Shown one piece after another: positions 51,043-59,383 of a DNA stretch of 64,000 nucleotides. The notes beneath the pieces are model-generated. The model worked only from the letters and a program-made list of their open reading frames with translations, was not told where the DNA came from and ran no database searches. Each line of letters opens with the position of its first letter. The first letter of the stretch is position 1. Source of the DNA: Pseudomonadota bacterium (GTDB taxonomy: Bacteria > Pseudomonadota > Alphaproteobacteria > Rhodobacterales > Rhodobacteraceae); the NCBI GenBank assembly GCA_020161615.1, contig JAIUPD010000006.1, forward strand, positions 124,001 to 188,000, written 5' to 3'. The translations under genes and the position numbers were made by a program.

Positions 51043-51189
51043 CGGCCCCCCCTTGGCCCGGCGCATTGCGGCAACGCCGTCCTGCCGGGGCGCTTGCGCC
51101 GGCGCGGCCCGTCAGTGTAGGGCACCAGATCCCGGTATCCGGTGCGACGAACCGCCTCCTTGCCTTGCCGAGGGGGCCAGTTGCCAGGA

Positions 51190-52452
51190 TCAGCGGATCA
51201 GCACGGTCGACAGGACCGGCAGGAAGCAAAGCACCAGCAACAGCGCCACCGACACGCCGATATAGGGCAGCACCGCGCGGAACAGGGGAATGGGCCGCAC
51301 CCCGGATATGCCCGACGCCACATAGAGCGCCGCGCCGACCGGTGGGGTCAGCAGGCCCACCACCAGCGTCAGCGTGACGACGATGCCCAGATGCACCGGG
51401 TCCAAGCCATAGACGCCAGTGGCGATGGGCAGCAGGATCGGCACGGTGATGATAAGCGCGGCGATGCCGTCGATCAGCGTGCCCAGCACCAGCAGCGCCA
51501 GCATGATGATCAGCAGGAAGATGTATTTGTCGTCGGTCAGGCCGGTCAGCAGCTCGGCCAGCCGGGCGGGCATGCGGCCATAGATGATGACCCAGCCGAA
51601 CACGGCCGAGGCCGCGACGATGGCCAGCACCATCGCCGTGTTGCGGCCCGCGCGTTCCAGCACCTCGGGCAGGCGGCGCAGGTCGAGTTCGCGGTAGACG
51701 AAGGCCCCGATCAGGATCGCCACCAGCGCGGCCGAGGCCGCCGCCTCGGTCGGTGAGCCGAAGCCGCCGACAATGGTCGCGACGATGGCTAGCGGCACCA
51801 AAAGCGCGGGCAGGGCGTGGATCACGACCCTCAGCGCCTCGGCCCGGGCATAGGCCTCGGAGCGCGGATAGTTGCGCCGGAAGCCGATGATGCCCGCCAA
51901 CACGAGGAAGGACGCCGCCATGATGAGGCCCGGCACCAGCCCGGCGATGAGCATGTCGGCCACCGGCACCTGCGCCAGCACGGCAAAGATGATCAGCGGC
52001 ATCGACGGAGGGATGATCGGCCCCAGCAGCCCGCCCGCGCAGGTCATCGCCGCGGCATCGGCCTTGGGATAGCCCGCCCGCTCCATCTCGGGGACCATGA
52101 TGCGGGTCATCACCGCCGTCTGCGCAATGGCCGAGCCGATGATCGCTGCCATCATTGCATTGGCGAGGATGTTGACATAGGCCAGCCCGCCGCGCACCGA
52201 TCCGACCAGCACACGGCTCAGCGCGATGAGCCGCGTGGTGATGCCGCATTCGTTCATCAACTCGCCCGCGATGATGAACAGCGGGATGGCAAGCAGGCTG
52301 AAATTGCCGATCCCGCCGTTCAACTGGACCAGAAGATTGTCGAAGAGCGCGTCATGGCCGCTGCTGCCGATATAGACCACGCTGCTCAGCACCAGCACCG
52401 CAAAGACCGGCACGCCGAGGACCATCAGGGCAAGGAAGGCAAGGGCGGTCAT
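51190..52452 (-). CDS. TRAP transporter large permease (DctM)
   Basis: 420 residues, about twelve membrane helices. Signatures are GGIGNFSLLAIPLFIIAGELMNECG (partly), GSAIAQTAVMTRIMVPEM, GGLLGPIIPPSMPLIIFAVL and GLLTPPVGAALYVASGIS. It is the last gene of a five-gene minus-strand unit: vanA-like, vanB-like, dctP, dctQ, dctM. Its start abuts the dctQ stop. Association with a Rieske demethylase implies import of a methoxylated aromatic acid or similar compound. Confidence 0.92.
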   Translation of the reverse strand: MTALAFLALMVLGVPVFAVLVLSSVVYIGSSGHDALFDNLLVQLNGGIGNFSLLAIPLFIIAGELMNECGITTRLIALSRVLVGSVRGGLAYVNILANAMMAAIIGSAIAQTAVMTRIMVPEMERAGYPKADAAAMTCAGGLLGPIIPPSMPLIIFAVLAQVPVADMLIAGLVPGLIMAASFLVLAGIIGFRRNYPRSEAYARAEALRVVIHALPALLVPLAIVATIVGGFGSPTEAAASAALVAILIGAFVYRELDLRRLPEVLERAGRNTAMVLAIVAASAVFGWVIIYGRMPARLAELLTGLTDDKYIFLLIIMLALLVLGTLIDGIAALIITVPILLPIATGVYGLDPVHLGIVVTLTLVVGLLTPPVGAALYVASGISGVRPIPLFRAVLPYIGVSVALLLVLCFLPVLSTVLIR

Positions 52453-53025
52453 TCACACCTCCTGCGGGTCGGTGGCGGCATTCTGGGGATCGAGCAGCCG
52501 GGCGAGGGCGTGGATGCCGCCGAAGGCGAAAAAGGGCACCGGCGCCAGCCAAAGCCAGGCCTTGGCGATGCCCAGTGTGTTGGTGGGTTCCAGCCAGGTG
52601 AAATTCCCGGTCTCGATGGCACGGGGCAGGGGATCGTGCCAGTTGGCCATGAGGCCGGGCAGGTCGAACATCCGCCAGGCCAGCACCAGCAGCAGCGCCG
52701 AGAGGCCCAGCAGCACCAGATCCGACGCCATCCGCAGCCAGCGCGCCGCGCGGGGCGAGAGCATGTCCGCCAGCAGGGTGACGCCGGGATGCTGGCCGGT
52801 GCGGATCAGCATGGACTGGCCGACGAAGGCGGCAAGGGTCATCAGCGCGACAAGCGCCTCGGCCGCCCAATAGAGCGGTCGGCCGCGGATCGTCAGGCCG
52901 ATATTGACCAGCGTCAGGATCAGGATCGCCGCCATCAGCGCCTGCAACAGGCGCCGCTCGAGCGCGAAGAGGCCGCGCGAAACCCGCGTCACCGGGTGCG
53001 GGCGGGTCGGGGACAGGGGGGACAT
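52453..53025 (-). CDS. TRAP transporter small permease (DctQ)
   Basis: 190 residues with four membrane helices. RRLLQALMAAILILTLVNIG opens the membrane part, RTGQHPGVTLL is the middle loop, and AKAWLWLAPVPFFAFGGIHAL is the last helix. GGAGCC precedes the ATG. It stops directly at the dctM start. A 113-base space to dctP upstream is longer than usual; I see no separate promoter there. Confidence 0.88.
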   Translation of the reverse strand: MSPLSPTRPHPVTRVSRGLFALERRLLQALMAAILILTLVNIGLTIRGRPLYWAAEALVALMTLAAFVGQSMLIRTGQHPGVTLLADMLSPRAARWLRMASDLVLLGLSALLLVLAWRMFDLPGLMANWHDPLPRAIETGNFTWLEPTNTLGIAKAWLWLAPVPFFAFGGIHALARLLDPQNAATDPQEV

Positions 53026-53138
53026 GGAAAGGCTCCGCGGGCTGGACGGCGCTGGCGCCCCGTCTGGGGAAGGCGCGCCGCTGGCAGGGAAGGGGCGGGC
53101 CCGGTCGCGCCGGATCCGCCGCTGGCTGGGGCTGAGGG

Positions 53139-54134
53139 TCAGTCGGCGAAGCCCGCGGCCTCGGCGCGCAGGGCGGCAATGTCGCCGACACCCTGGCCGA
53201 AGCTCTCGTCCCAGGCGGCCTGCAGATCGGCGTAATCCGCGGGCGCGACCTCGACGATGGTCAGGGCGCCTTCGGCGGCGAGCCGCTGGAAATGGGCGTG
53301 CGAGATCTCTTCGACTTCGAGCGTGGCGTCGATCACGCCCCGGGCATAGGCGGCGCCATGCTCTTCCAGCAGCGCGCGATCCTCGGCGGACAGGCGTTGC
53401 AGGGTGCGGGCCGAGACGATGACCACCGCCGGGAACATGCCCTGGTTCGACAGCAAAAGCGTCCGCGCATGGTCGGCGATGTTGAGGACGCGGAAGATGT
53501 CGAGGTTGGTTTCCAGCGCATCGACCTGGCCATTGGCGAATGCGTCATAGATCGCCGGCAGCGGCAAGGGCGTCGGCGCCGAGCCGATCAGCTGGTTGAA
53601 GGCCAGGATCGCGGGCGAGGGGGTAATGCGCACGCGGCGGCCCTGAAGATCGGCGGGCGATTGCGCGTCGAAGCTGGTCATGACCTGCGTGACCCCGGCC
53701 ATGCCATAGCCCAGCCCATGCACGCCCACCCGGCTGTCGAGGAGCGCCATCAAGGCGCGCGGCGTCTCCCCCTCCGTCAGGAACCGGCCCGCCTGCTCGT
53801 TCGAGGCGACGAGGCCCGGCGCCAGCAGCAGGTTTATCTCGGGCACCCGGTTGGCCAGTTCCGAAACGGTGATCAGCATCATGTCCAGCGTGCCCGATTG
53901 CACCTGCCGCAGCATGTCGGCCTCGGTGCCAAGCTGGCCGGAATGAAAGACCTCGGTCTCGATCCGGCCCTGGGTCGCCTCGGTCAGCCCGTCGGCGAAG
54001 CGGATCGTCTGCAGCGTCCAGGCCTGCTGCGGCGGCGTCACCACGCCGATGCGCAGGGTCTCGGCCCAGGCACCGCCCGCCGTCAGCAGGGCAAGGCCGG
54101 CGGCCATGGCGGTCGCGAAAGTGGTCGTTTTCAT
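53139..54134 (-). CDS. TRAP transporter periplasmic solute-binding protein (DctP)
   Basis: 331 residues with a signal peptide (MKTTTFATAMAAGLALLTAGGAWA). The mature start TLRIGVVTPPQQAWT, GTEADMLRQVQSGTLDMML, the DLQGRRVRITPSP segment with the carboxylate-binding arginine, and NGQVDALETNLDIFRV are all DctP features. The start at 54134 has GGGAGGAG upstream; the frame is open further upstream but without a start or signal. It lies 59 bases after the vanB-like gene, in the same orientation. Confidence 0.9.
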   Translation of the reverse strand: MKTTTFATAMAAGLALLTAGGAWAETLRIGVVTPPQQAWTLQTIRFADGLTEATQGRIETEVFHSGQLGTEADMLRQVQSGTLDMMLITVSELANRVPEINLLLAPGLVASNEQAGRFLTEGETPRALMALLDSRVGVHGLGYGMAGVTQVMTSFDAQSPADLQGRRVRITPSPAILAFNQLIGSAPTPLPLPAIYDAFANGQVDALETNLDIFRVLNIADHARTLLLSNQGMFPAVVIVSARTLQRLSAEDRALLEEHGAAYARGVIDATLEVEEISHAHFQRLAAEGALTIVEVAPADYADLQAAWDESFGQGVGDIAALRAEAAGFAD

Positions 54135-54193
54135 CGTGTTCTCCTCCCAAAAAAGAACGATGCGTTTCCTGTTCCCCGGACGGCTTTCTGCCG

Positions 54194-55165
54194 TCAGACG
54201 TGGGGGCCGTGCGAAATGGAATCGATGCGGATCAGCGCGTGTCCGCCCCTGAGGCGCGACACGCAGGCGCAGAGCGCGGCCGCGCGGCCCGCGTCGCCCA
54301 GAAAGACGTCGCGGTGGTCGATTTCGCCCCTGATCTCCTCGATCTCGACCTTGCACAGGCCGCACTCGCCACGGCGGCAATCGTACATCACCGGCTGGCC
54401 CGCCATCAGCAGCGCGTCGAGCAGCGACTGGTTGCGGCGCACCGCGACCTCGGCGCCGGTTTCGGCGACCTGCACGGTGAAGGGCACGGAATCGGTGGCG
54501 CCGGAATTGGCGAAACTCTCGTAGCGCAGTCTGGCAGGGACACGGCCCGCGGCGGACCAAGCAGCCTTGACCGCGGCCATCATCGGATGGGGGCCGCACA
54601 TATAGAGCTCGGTCTCGGGGTCGAGCGCACCGACGAAGGCGCGGGCGTCGAGAAGGCCCTGCGCGCTGTCGTCATGCAGCGTGAAGGCGGCGCAGAACTC
54701 GGCCTGCATCTGCGCAATCCAGGGCGCGCTGGCCCGGTCGCGGACGCAGTAGTGCAGCGTGAAATCGCGCCCCGCGTCCTTCAGCGCCCGGGCCTGGGCA
54801 AGGATCGGCGTGATGCCGATCCCGCCCGCGAGGAAGGCGTGCCGGGGGGCCGCGAAGGACAGCGGGAAATCGTTCCGCGCGGCCGAGACCCGGATCCGGT
54901 CGCCGGGCTTCAGCCGCCCCATGGCGCGCGAGCCGCCCCGACTGTCGGGTAGCAGCCTGACCGCGATGCGCAGGCTGCGGTCGGGACCGATGGCGACATG
55001 CGAATAAGAGCGGACCTGCACACCCCCCTCCAGCGGGAGGTGCACGTCGATATGGCCGCCGGGCTCGAAGACGATCCCCTCGCCATGCGGCAACAGGTCG
55101 ATCTGGACGACATCCGGGCATGGCCGGGCGGTGGCGACGATCGTCGCCTCAAGGAGAGCAGACAT
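54194..55165 (-). CDS. Rieske oxygenase reductase, VanB-like (phthalate-dioxygenase-reductase family)
   Basis: 323 residues in the order flavin-binding barrel (RSYSHVAIG), NAD-binding domain (LAGGIGITPILAQARAL, MCGPHPMM) and C-terminal plant-type [2Fe-2S] domain with YDCRRGECGLC and the fourth cysteine near CACVSRL. This order identifies the PDR/VanB class that passes electrons from NADH to a Rieske oxygenase. It lies 18 bases after the oxygenase gene and surely serves it. Confidence 0.92.
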   Translation of the reverse strand: MSALLEATIVATARPCPDVVQIDLLPHGEGIVFEPGGHIDVHLPLEGGVQVRSYSHVAIGPDRSLRIAVRLLPDSRGGSRAMGRLKPGDRIRVSAARNDFPLSFAAPRHAFLAGGIGITPILAQARALKDAGRDFTLHYCVRDRASAPWIAQMQAEFCAAFTLHDDSAQGLLDARAFVGALDPETELYMCGPHPMMAAVKAAWSAAGRVPARLRYESFANSGATDSVPFTVQVAETGAEVAVRRNQSLLDALLMAGQPVMYDCRRGECGLCKVEIEEIRGEIDHRDVFLGDAGRAAALCACVSRLRGGHALIRIDSISHGPHV

Positions 55166-55183
55166 GGGAAATACTCCGTGCGT

Positions 55184-56239
55184 TCAGCCGACGGCCCGCA
55201 GCGACCGGCGCCGGGCTTCTTCCTCGTCGAGCATCTGTTGGTTGATGCGGCGCGCCCACATCGCGCCCGCGTCGATGTTGAGGTTGTAGAAGGTCTTGTC
55301 GGGATAGGCCTCCATCGCGCGCTGCTGCTGCGCGAGGATTTCCTCGTCCTGACGGAACACGTGGCGCACCCCGTCGCGATGGGCGTTGGTGGTGCTCTGG
55401 TTCGTGGTGTCGAAATTGCGCACGAAGGCCCAGAAGTAGTGGCAGGTGCTGTCGGTCTCAGGGGTGATGGTGTTGATGACCCAGGCGTTGCGCCCCTGCG
55501 AGCGGTCGCCTTCCGGCGCGCCGGTGCCGGTGGGGGCGACGCCCACGTCGATCTGGATGGTGCTGGGGGCGGTGAAATGGATGATCTGCCAGCGGTCGAC
55601 CCGGGGCACCCCGGGCAGCTGCGCGGCCCAGAAATTCGCCGGAACGGAATCGATCATCCAGCGCGTGACCTTGGCCCTGCGCTCGCCATGCGAGACGTCG
55701 AAAGGCGCTTCGGCCACCGCCTCGTTGCCGATGGAGCCCGCGTGAACGAAGGTTTCGTGCGTGAGGTCCATCAGGTTGTCCAGCACCAGCTGGAAATTGC
55801 ACTGCGCGTGGATATGCGTGCCATCGCCCGCCCAGTCAGGGTGGTCGAGGCGGCTCATGTCCGGGATCAGCGCGGGATCGGCCAGCTTGGGGTCGCCGGG
55901 CCAGATCCAGACCAGGCGGTGGCGTTCCTCGACCGGGAAGGCGCGCACGCTGGCCGAGGGGTTGATCGTGTCCTGCGAGGGCATGTGCACGCAGCGCCCG
56001 CCGGGTTCGTATTTCAGCCCGTGATAGGGGCAGACGACGGTGTCGCCGTCGAGCTGGCCCTTGGACAGGGGCACCAGCCGGTGCCAGCAGACATCGGCCA
56101 GCGCCGCCACCTTGCCCGCCCGGGTGCGGTAGAAAACGATGTCATGGCCGCAGACCTTGCGATGCGACAGCTTGCGCCCGGCCTCTTCCTGCCAGGCCAG
56201 GGCGTACCAGGCGTCCTGCGGGAACGGGGTATTCAGCAT
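55184..56239 (-). CDS. Rieske non-haem iron oxygenase, VanA-like O-demethylase
   Basis: 351 residues. The Rieske cluster ligands are Cys51, His53, Cys70 and His73 (CWH and CPYH). The mononuclear iron motif is DNLMDLTHETFVH, almost the vanillate demethylase consensus, and the N-terminus PFPQDAWYALAWQEE is typical of VanA. The enzyme likely removes a methyl group (as formaldehyde) from a methoxylated aromatic acid or carries out a related N-demethylation. GGGAGG precedes the ATG at 56239. Operator-like repeats lie upstream (56263-56298). The true substrate is not defined by sequence. Confidence 0.9.
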   Translation of the reverse strand: MLNTPFPQDAWYALAWQEEAGRKLSHRKVCGHDIVFYRTRAGKVAALADVCWHRLVPLSKGQLDGDTVVCPYHGLKYEPGGRCVHMPSQDTINPSASVRAFPVEERHRLVWIWPGDPKLADPALIPDMSRLDHPDWAGDGTHIHAQCNFQLVLDNLMDLTHETFVHAGSIGNEAVAEAPFDVSHGERRAKVTRWMIDSVPANFWAAQLPGVPRVDRWQIIHFTAPSTIQIDVGVAPTGTGAPEGDRSQGRNAWVINTITPETDSTCHYFWAFVRNFDTTNQSTTNAHRDGVRHVFRQDEEILAQQQRAMEAYPDKTFYNLNIDAGAMWARRINQQMLDEEEARRRSLRAVG

Positions 56240-56262
56240 CGGCAATCCTCCCTTTGCGATAA

Positions 56263-56298
56263 GTGTAACGTGAACATATATTATGTGTACGGTCAATA
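56263..56298. promoter_or_regulatory. Direct repeats before vanA-like gene resembling the 57.8-kb operator
   Basis: Two 14-base elements, GTGTAACGTGAACA (56263) and GTGTACGGTCAATA (56285), lie 22 bases apart. Each matches 11 of 14 positions of TTGTACGGTGAACA found at 57867 before the aminotransferase gene. They lie 24-59 bases from the vanA-like start and may bind the same regulator. An alternative is a MarR site formed by the AT-rich centre (GAACATATATTATGT). Confidence 0.45.
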
Positions 56299-56413
56299 TG
56301 CTTTCTGTAGGGAAGGGGCCATCACCGGGCGGCTGGCGATATGGCTGGACAGGATTCGAGGGAATCCGTAAGCGGGGACGGGTCGTCGGACAGCCACCCT
56401 GGAGGAGAAAGGC

Positions 56414-56872
56414 GTGAGCACGAATCTCTATGACCTTCCCGGTCACCGGATCAGGCGGGTCAACCAGATCATCGTCGCGCGCTTCACCGAACGGTGTCAG
56501 GCGACGGGCATCACCCCGGTGCAATACGCGGCGATGATGGCGATCCGGCATGAGGGCGCGACCGATGCGACGCAGATCTCGGCGACGATCGGTTTCGACC
56601 GGGCGACGCTGGGCAGCGTTCTGGACCGGCTGGAAAAGCGCGGGCTGATCGCGCGGGGCGCGCATCCGACCGACCGGCGGGTCAAGGTGATTTCGCTGAC
56701 GCCCGCCGGGAACGCGGCGCTGGACGAGGTGCATCCGCTGGTGCTGGCCAGCCAGGGCGATTTCATGTCGCTGCTGGACCGCGATGAACAGGGGCAATTG
56801 ATGCGGCTTCTGGACAAGATCATCCGCAAATCCGAGCATTTCGCAGGCCCCTCGGGCAACCCGGAGGCATAG
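56414..56872 (+). CDS. MarR-family transcriptional regulator
   Basis: 152 residues starting with GTG at 56414 behind GGAGGAGAAAGG. The winged helix covers about 25-100: ITPVQYAAMMAIRHEGATD, FDRATLGSVLDRLEKRGLI (recognition helix), then the wing HPTDRRVKVISLT. It is divergent from the vanA-like operon across 174 bases and is its most obvious local regulator, as VanR-type regulators are for vanAB. Confidence 0.87.
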   Translation: MSTNLYDLPGHRIRRVNQIIVARFTERCQATGITPVQYAAMMAIRHEGATDATQISATIGFDRATLGSVLDRLEKRGLIARGAHPTDRRVKVISLTPAGNAALDEVHPLVLASQGDFMSLLDRDEQGQLMRLLDKIIRKSEHFAGPSGNPEA

Positions 56873-57020
56873 GCCTGTCCCGTCGCGCCGGGCAATCGCC
56901 CCCGCCCGTGCGCCGTCGACCGCGTGGCGGGTTGTGACCGGGTGGGGCGGGGTGATACCGATGCCTGCGGTCCGGCCCCCTTTGCGGCGGATCGAGCGGC
57001 GGCAAGGAAAGGCGTTGGCC

Positions 57021-57749
57021 ATGGCGAAATCTCCGGCGACCGGCCCGCGCGGCCGCGACAAGGGCCAGAGGGCCGCGCCCGAGCTTTCAAAGGCGCAGAT
57101 CGTGGAGACCGGGCTGCGGCTGATCGACGAAGAAGGGCTGCAGGGCTTCTCGGTCCGCAGCGTTGCCAAGGCCCTCGGCTGCTATCCCACCGCGATCTAT
57201 TGGTACACGCCGAGCCGCCATTTCCTGATCGCCGAGATTGTCACAATCATCCTGCGCGACGTGGTGCCGACCGCTGAGCTGGAATGGCAGGACTGGCTGC
57301 GCGCGCTGTTGACCCGCTATCGGGCTGCGATAGCCCGCCACCCCAACGCGGCCCCGCTGATCGGCGTGAACCTCGTCTCCAACGCCTCGGTCGATGTCGA
57401 TCTGCTGGAGGGCTTGCTGACCAAGCTGCATCAGGCCGGGTTCCGCGACGACGCCCTGATCGATGCCTATAACGCGGTCGTGGGGGCCATGGTCGGCTTC
57501 ACGACGCAGGAATTCGCCATGGAGCCGCCGGATGCCGACGACCTGCAGGGCTATCTCAAGGGTTTTCCCGCCGGTATCGACGCCGCGCGCCACCCGATGC
57601 TGGCGCGGATGGCGGGGCCGATGATGGGCCGCTCCTTCATCCTGCGCTGGCAGAACGGCGCGACCCGGCCGATGGACGGTGCCTTCGCGCTCTATGTCGA
57701 TGCTTTCGTCGCGGGTCTGGAAGCCCTGCTCAGCCGCGCGGATCGCTGA
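57021..57749 (+). CDS. TetR-family regulator with TetR_C-type ligand domain
   Basis: 242 residues. Helix-turn-helix at about 25-70 (IVETGLRLIDEEGLQGFSVRS, then LGCYPTAIYWYTPSRHFLI). The aromatic-rich recognition helix and AIARHPNAAPLIG fit the TetR_C subgroup. The start at 57021 (AAGGAAAGG upstream) is preferred over 56961. It precedes the aminotransferase operon by 179 bases containing a striking three-half-site operator, which is probably its target. In-frame upstream codons are Pro/Arg-rich and unlikely to be translated. Confidence 0.83.
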   Translation: MAKSPATGPRGRDKGQRAAPELSKAQIVETGLRLIDEEGLQGFSVRSVAKALGCYPTAIYWYTPSRHFLIAEIVTIILRDVVPTAELEWQDWLRALLTRYRAAIARHPNAAPLIGVNLVSNASVDVDLLEGLLTKLHQAGFRDDALIDAYNAVVGAMVGFTTQEFAMEPPDADDLQGYLKGFPAGIDAARHPMLARMAGPMMGRSFILRWQNGATRPMDGAFALYVDAFVAGLEALLSRADR

Positions 57750-57825
57750 ACTCTCCTGACTGGCCGGGCTTCGCACCCGGCAATCACCGCCCCGCCGCCC
57801 ATCCGGGTGCGCGGAACGCGTCTCT

Positions 57826-57880
57826 TGTCCGCCGTACAATAATTCTTGTACGGCGGACACGGATCATTGTACGGTGAACA
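57826..57880. promoter_or_regulatory. Three-half-site operator before the aminotransferase-TRAP operon
   Basis: TGTCCGCCGTACAA (57826-57839) and TTGTACGGCGGACA (57846-57859) form a perfect 14-base inverted repeat around a six-base spacer. A third, direct copy TTGTACGGTGAACA (12 of 14) starts 21 bases later at 57867 and runs up to the region before the aminotransferase ribosome site. The 21-base phasing places half-sites on the same DNA face. Binding by the upstream TetR protein is inferred; the hairpin could also slow transcription from upstream. Confidence 0.7.
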
Positions 57881-57928
57881 AGGAGAGTGATTCCACCGCG
57901 CCCCGCCGCAGGACAGAAGGACGAATCC

Positions 57929-59299
57929 ATGACCGCCAGCGAGAGCCCTTTCACCGAGCGGGGCGGCCCGATCCAGGTCTTCTATGCGCCGCTCGACGCG
58001 CCGCGCCGGCCGACGATTGCGCATGCCGAGGGCCTCTACATGTGGGATACCACCGGCAAACGGTATCTCGACGCAACCTCGGGCCCGGTGGTCAGCAATA
58101 TCGGGCACGGCAACAAGAAGGTGCTGGCGGCGATGGCGGAACAGGCCGGCAAGGTCTGCTACGCCTCGCGCGCGCTGTTCGAGAATGAGGCGAATATCGC
58201 GCTGGCCGAGCGCGTGGCCGGTCTGGCCGGGCCGGGGTTCGAGCGGGTCTTCGTCGTCTCGGGCGGGTCCGAGGCGACCGAGGCCGCGATCAAGCTCGCC
58301 CGCCAATACGCCGTGGCCAAAGGCGAAGCAGCGCGCTGGAAGGTGCTGGCCCGCAACCCGGGCTACCATGGGGCGACGCTGGGCGCGGCCTCCGTCACTG
58401 GCGACCCCGAGACGGATGCCGTTTTCGAGCCGGTGATGCGGATCATGCCGCGCGTGCCGGCGCCCTTCACCTATCGCACGCCCGGCAATGTCGACGCGGA
58501 CACCCACGCCCGCGACTGCGCGCAGGCACTGGAAGCCGCGATCCTCGAGGAAGGGCCCGACAGCGTTCTGGCTTTCATCATGGAGCCGGTGGGCGGGCTT
58601 GCCACCGGTGCGCTGGTGGCGCCGGATCATTACTACACCGCGGTGCACGAGATCTGCTCGCGCCACGGCGTGCTCTTGATCTTTGACGAGGTGATGAGCG
58701 GCGCGGGCCGGACCGGCCGGTTCCTGGCCGCCGAGCACTGGCCCGATGCGCGCCCGGACATGGTGACGCTGGCGAAGGGGGTGGCCGCGGGCTACACGCC
58801 GCTCGGCATGGTGCTGACCTCGCGCGAGATGGTGCAAACCGTCGTAGAGGCCGGCGGCTTCCTGCATGGCCACACCTACAGCGCCAACCCCCTCTCCTGC
58901 GCCATCGGCGACGCCGTGCTGCGCGAGGTGATGGAGAACGACCTGATCGGCAATGCCGAGCGGATGGGCGTGCTTCTGGGCGAAAGGCTGCAGGCGCTGG
59001 CCGCGCAATCGGGGATCGTCGGCGATGTGCGGGGCCTTGGGCTGCTGCAGGCCATCGAGATTGTCGCCGACAAGACGACCAAGACCCCGTTCCCGCCCAG
59101 CCGCAAATCCATCGCCCGCATCGTCCAAATCGGGCTGGACAAGGGGCTGTTGCTCTATTCGCGCAGCACCGCCGGCGGGCGCTACGGCGAATGGCTGATG
59201 ATCACCCCACCGCTGACCCTGACCGAGCCCCAGCTTGACGAGATGATCGCGCTTCTGACCGAGGTCCTGAGCGCTTTCGAGGCCGAGGCGCGCGGCTGA
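57929..59299 (+). CDS. Class III PLP-dependent aminotransferase (omega-transaminase type)
   Basis: 456 residues. VSGGSEATEAAIKLARQY binds the cofactor phosphate, LIFDEVMSGAGRTG carries the PLP aspartate, and Lys283 in TLAKGVAAGYTPLG is the Schiff-base lysine. AEGLYMWDTTGKRYLDATSG near the N-terminus is typical of class III enzymes acting on beta-alanine, 4-aminobutyrate, putrescine or other omega-amines. AGAAGGACG precedes the ATG at 57929. It is the first gene of an operon with a TRAP transporter and an M20 amidohydrolase, so the amino group donor may be a product of that hydrolase. Confidence 0.9.
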   Translation: MTASESPFTERGGPIQVFYAPLDAPRRPTIAHAEGLYMWDTTGKRYLDATSGPVVSNIGHGNKKVLAAMAEQAGKVCYASRALFENEANIALAERVAGLAGPGFERVFVVSGGSEATEAAIKLARQYAVAKGEAARWKVLARNPGYHGATLGAASVTGDPETDAVFEPVMRIMPRVPAPFTYRTPGNVDADTHARDCAQALEAAILEEGPDSVLAFIMEPVGGLATGALVAPDHYYTAVHEICSRHGVLLIFDEVMSGAGRTGRFLAAEHWPDARPDMVTLAKGVAAGYTPLGMVLTSREMVQTVVEAGGFLHGHTYSANPLSCAIGDAVLREVMENDLIGNAERMGVLLGERLQALAAQSGIVGDVRGLGLLQAIEIVADKTTKTPFPPSRKSIARIVQIGLDKGLLLYSRSTAGGRYGEWLMITPPLTLTEPQLDEMIALLTEVLSAFEAEARG

Positions 59300-59383
59300 G
59301 CAAGCACCGCGCGCCGACAATAAAGGCGCCCGGCCAACGGGCGCCGACCCCTCCTCCTTTCACCCCCAACAAGGGATATCCGC

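Noticed and set aside
57826-57880. Repeats considered as a CRISPR or mobile-element end
   Set aside because: Only three short half-sites, in inverted and direct orientation, with no spacers of uniform length, cas genes or transposase nearby. An operator explains them better.
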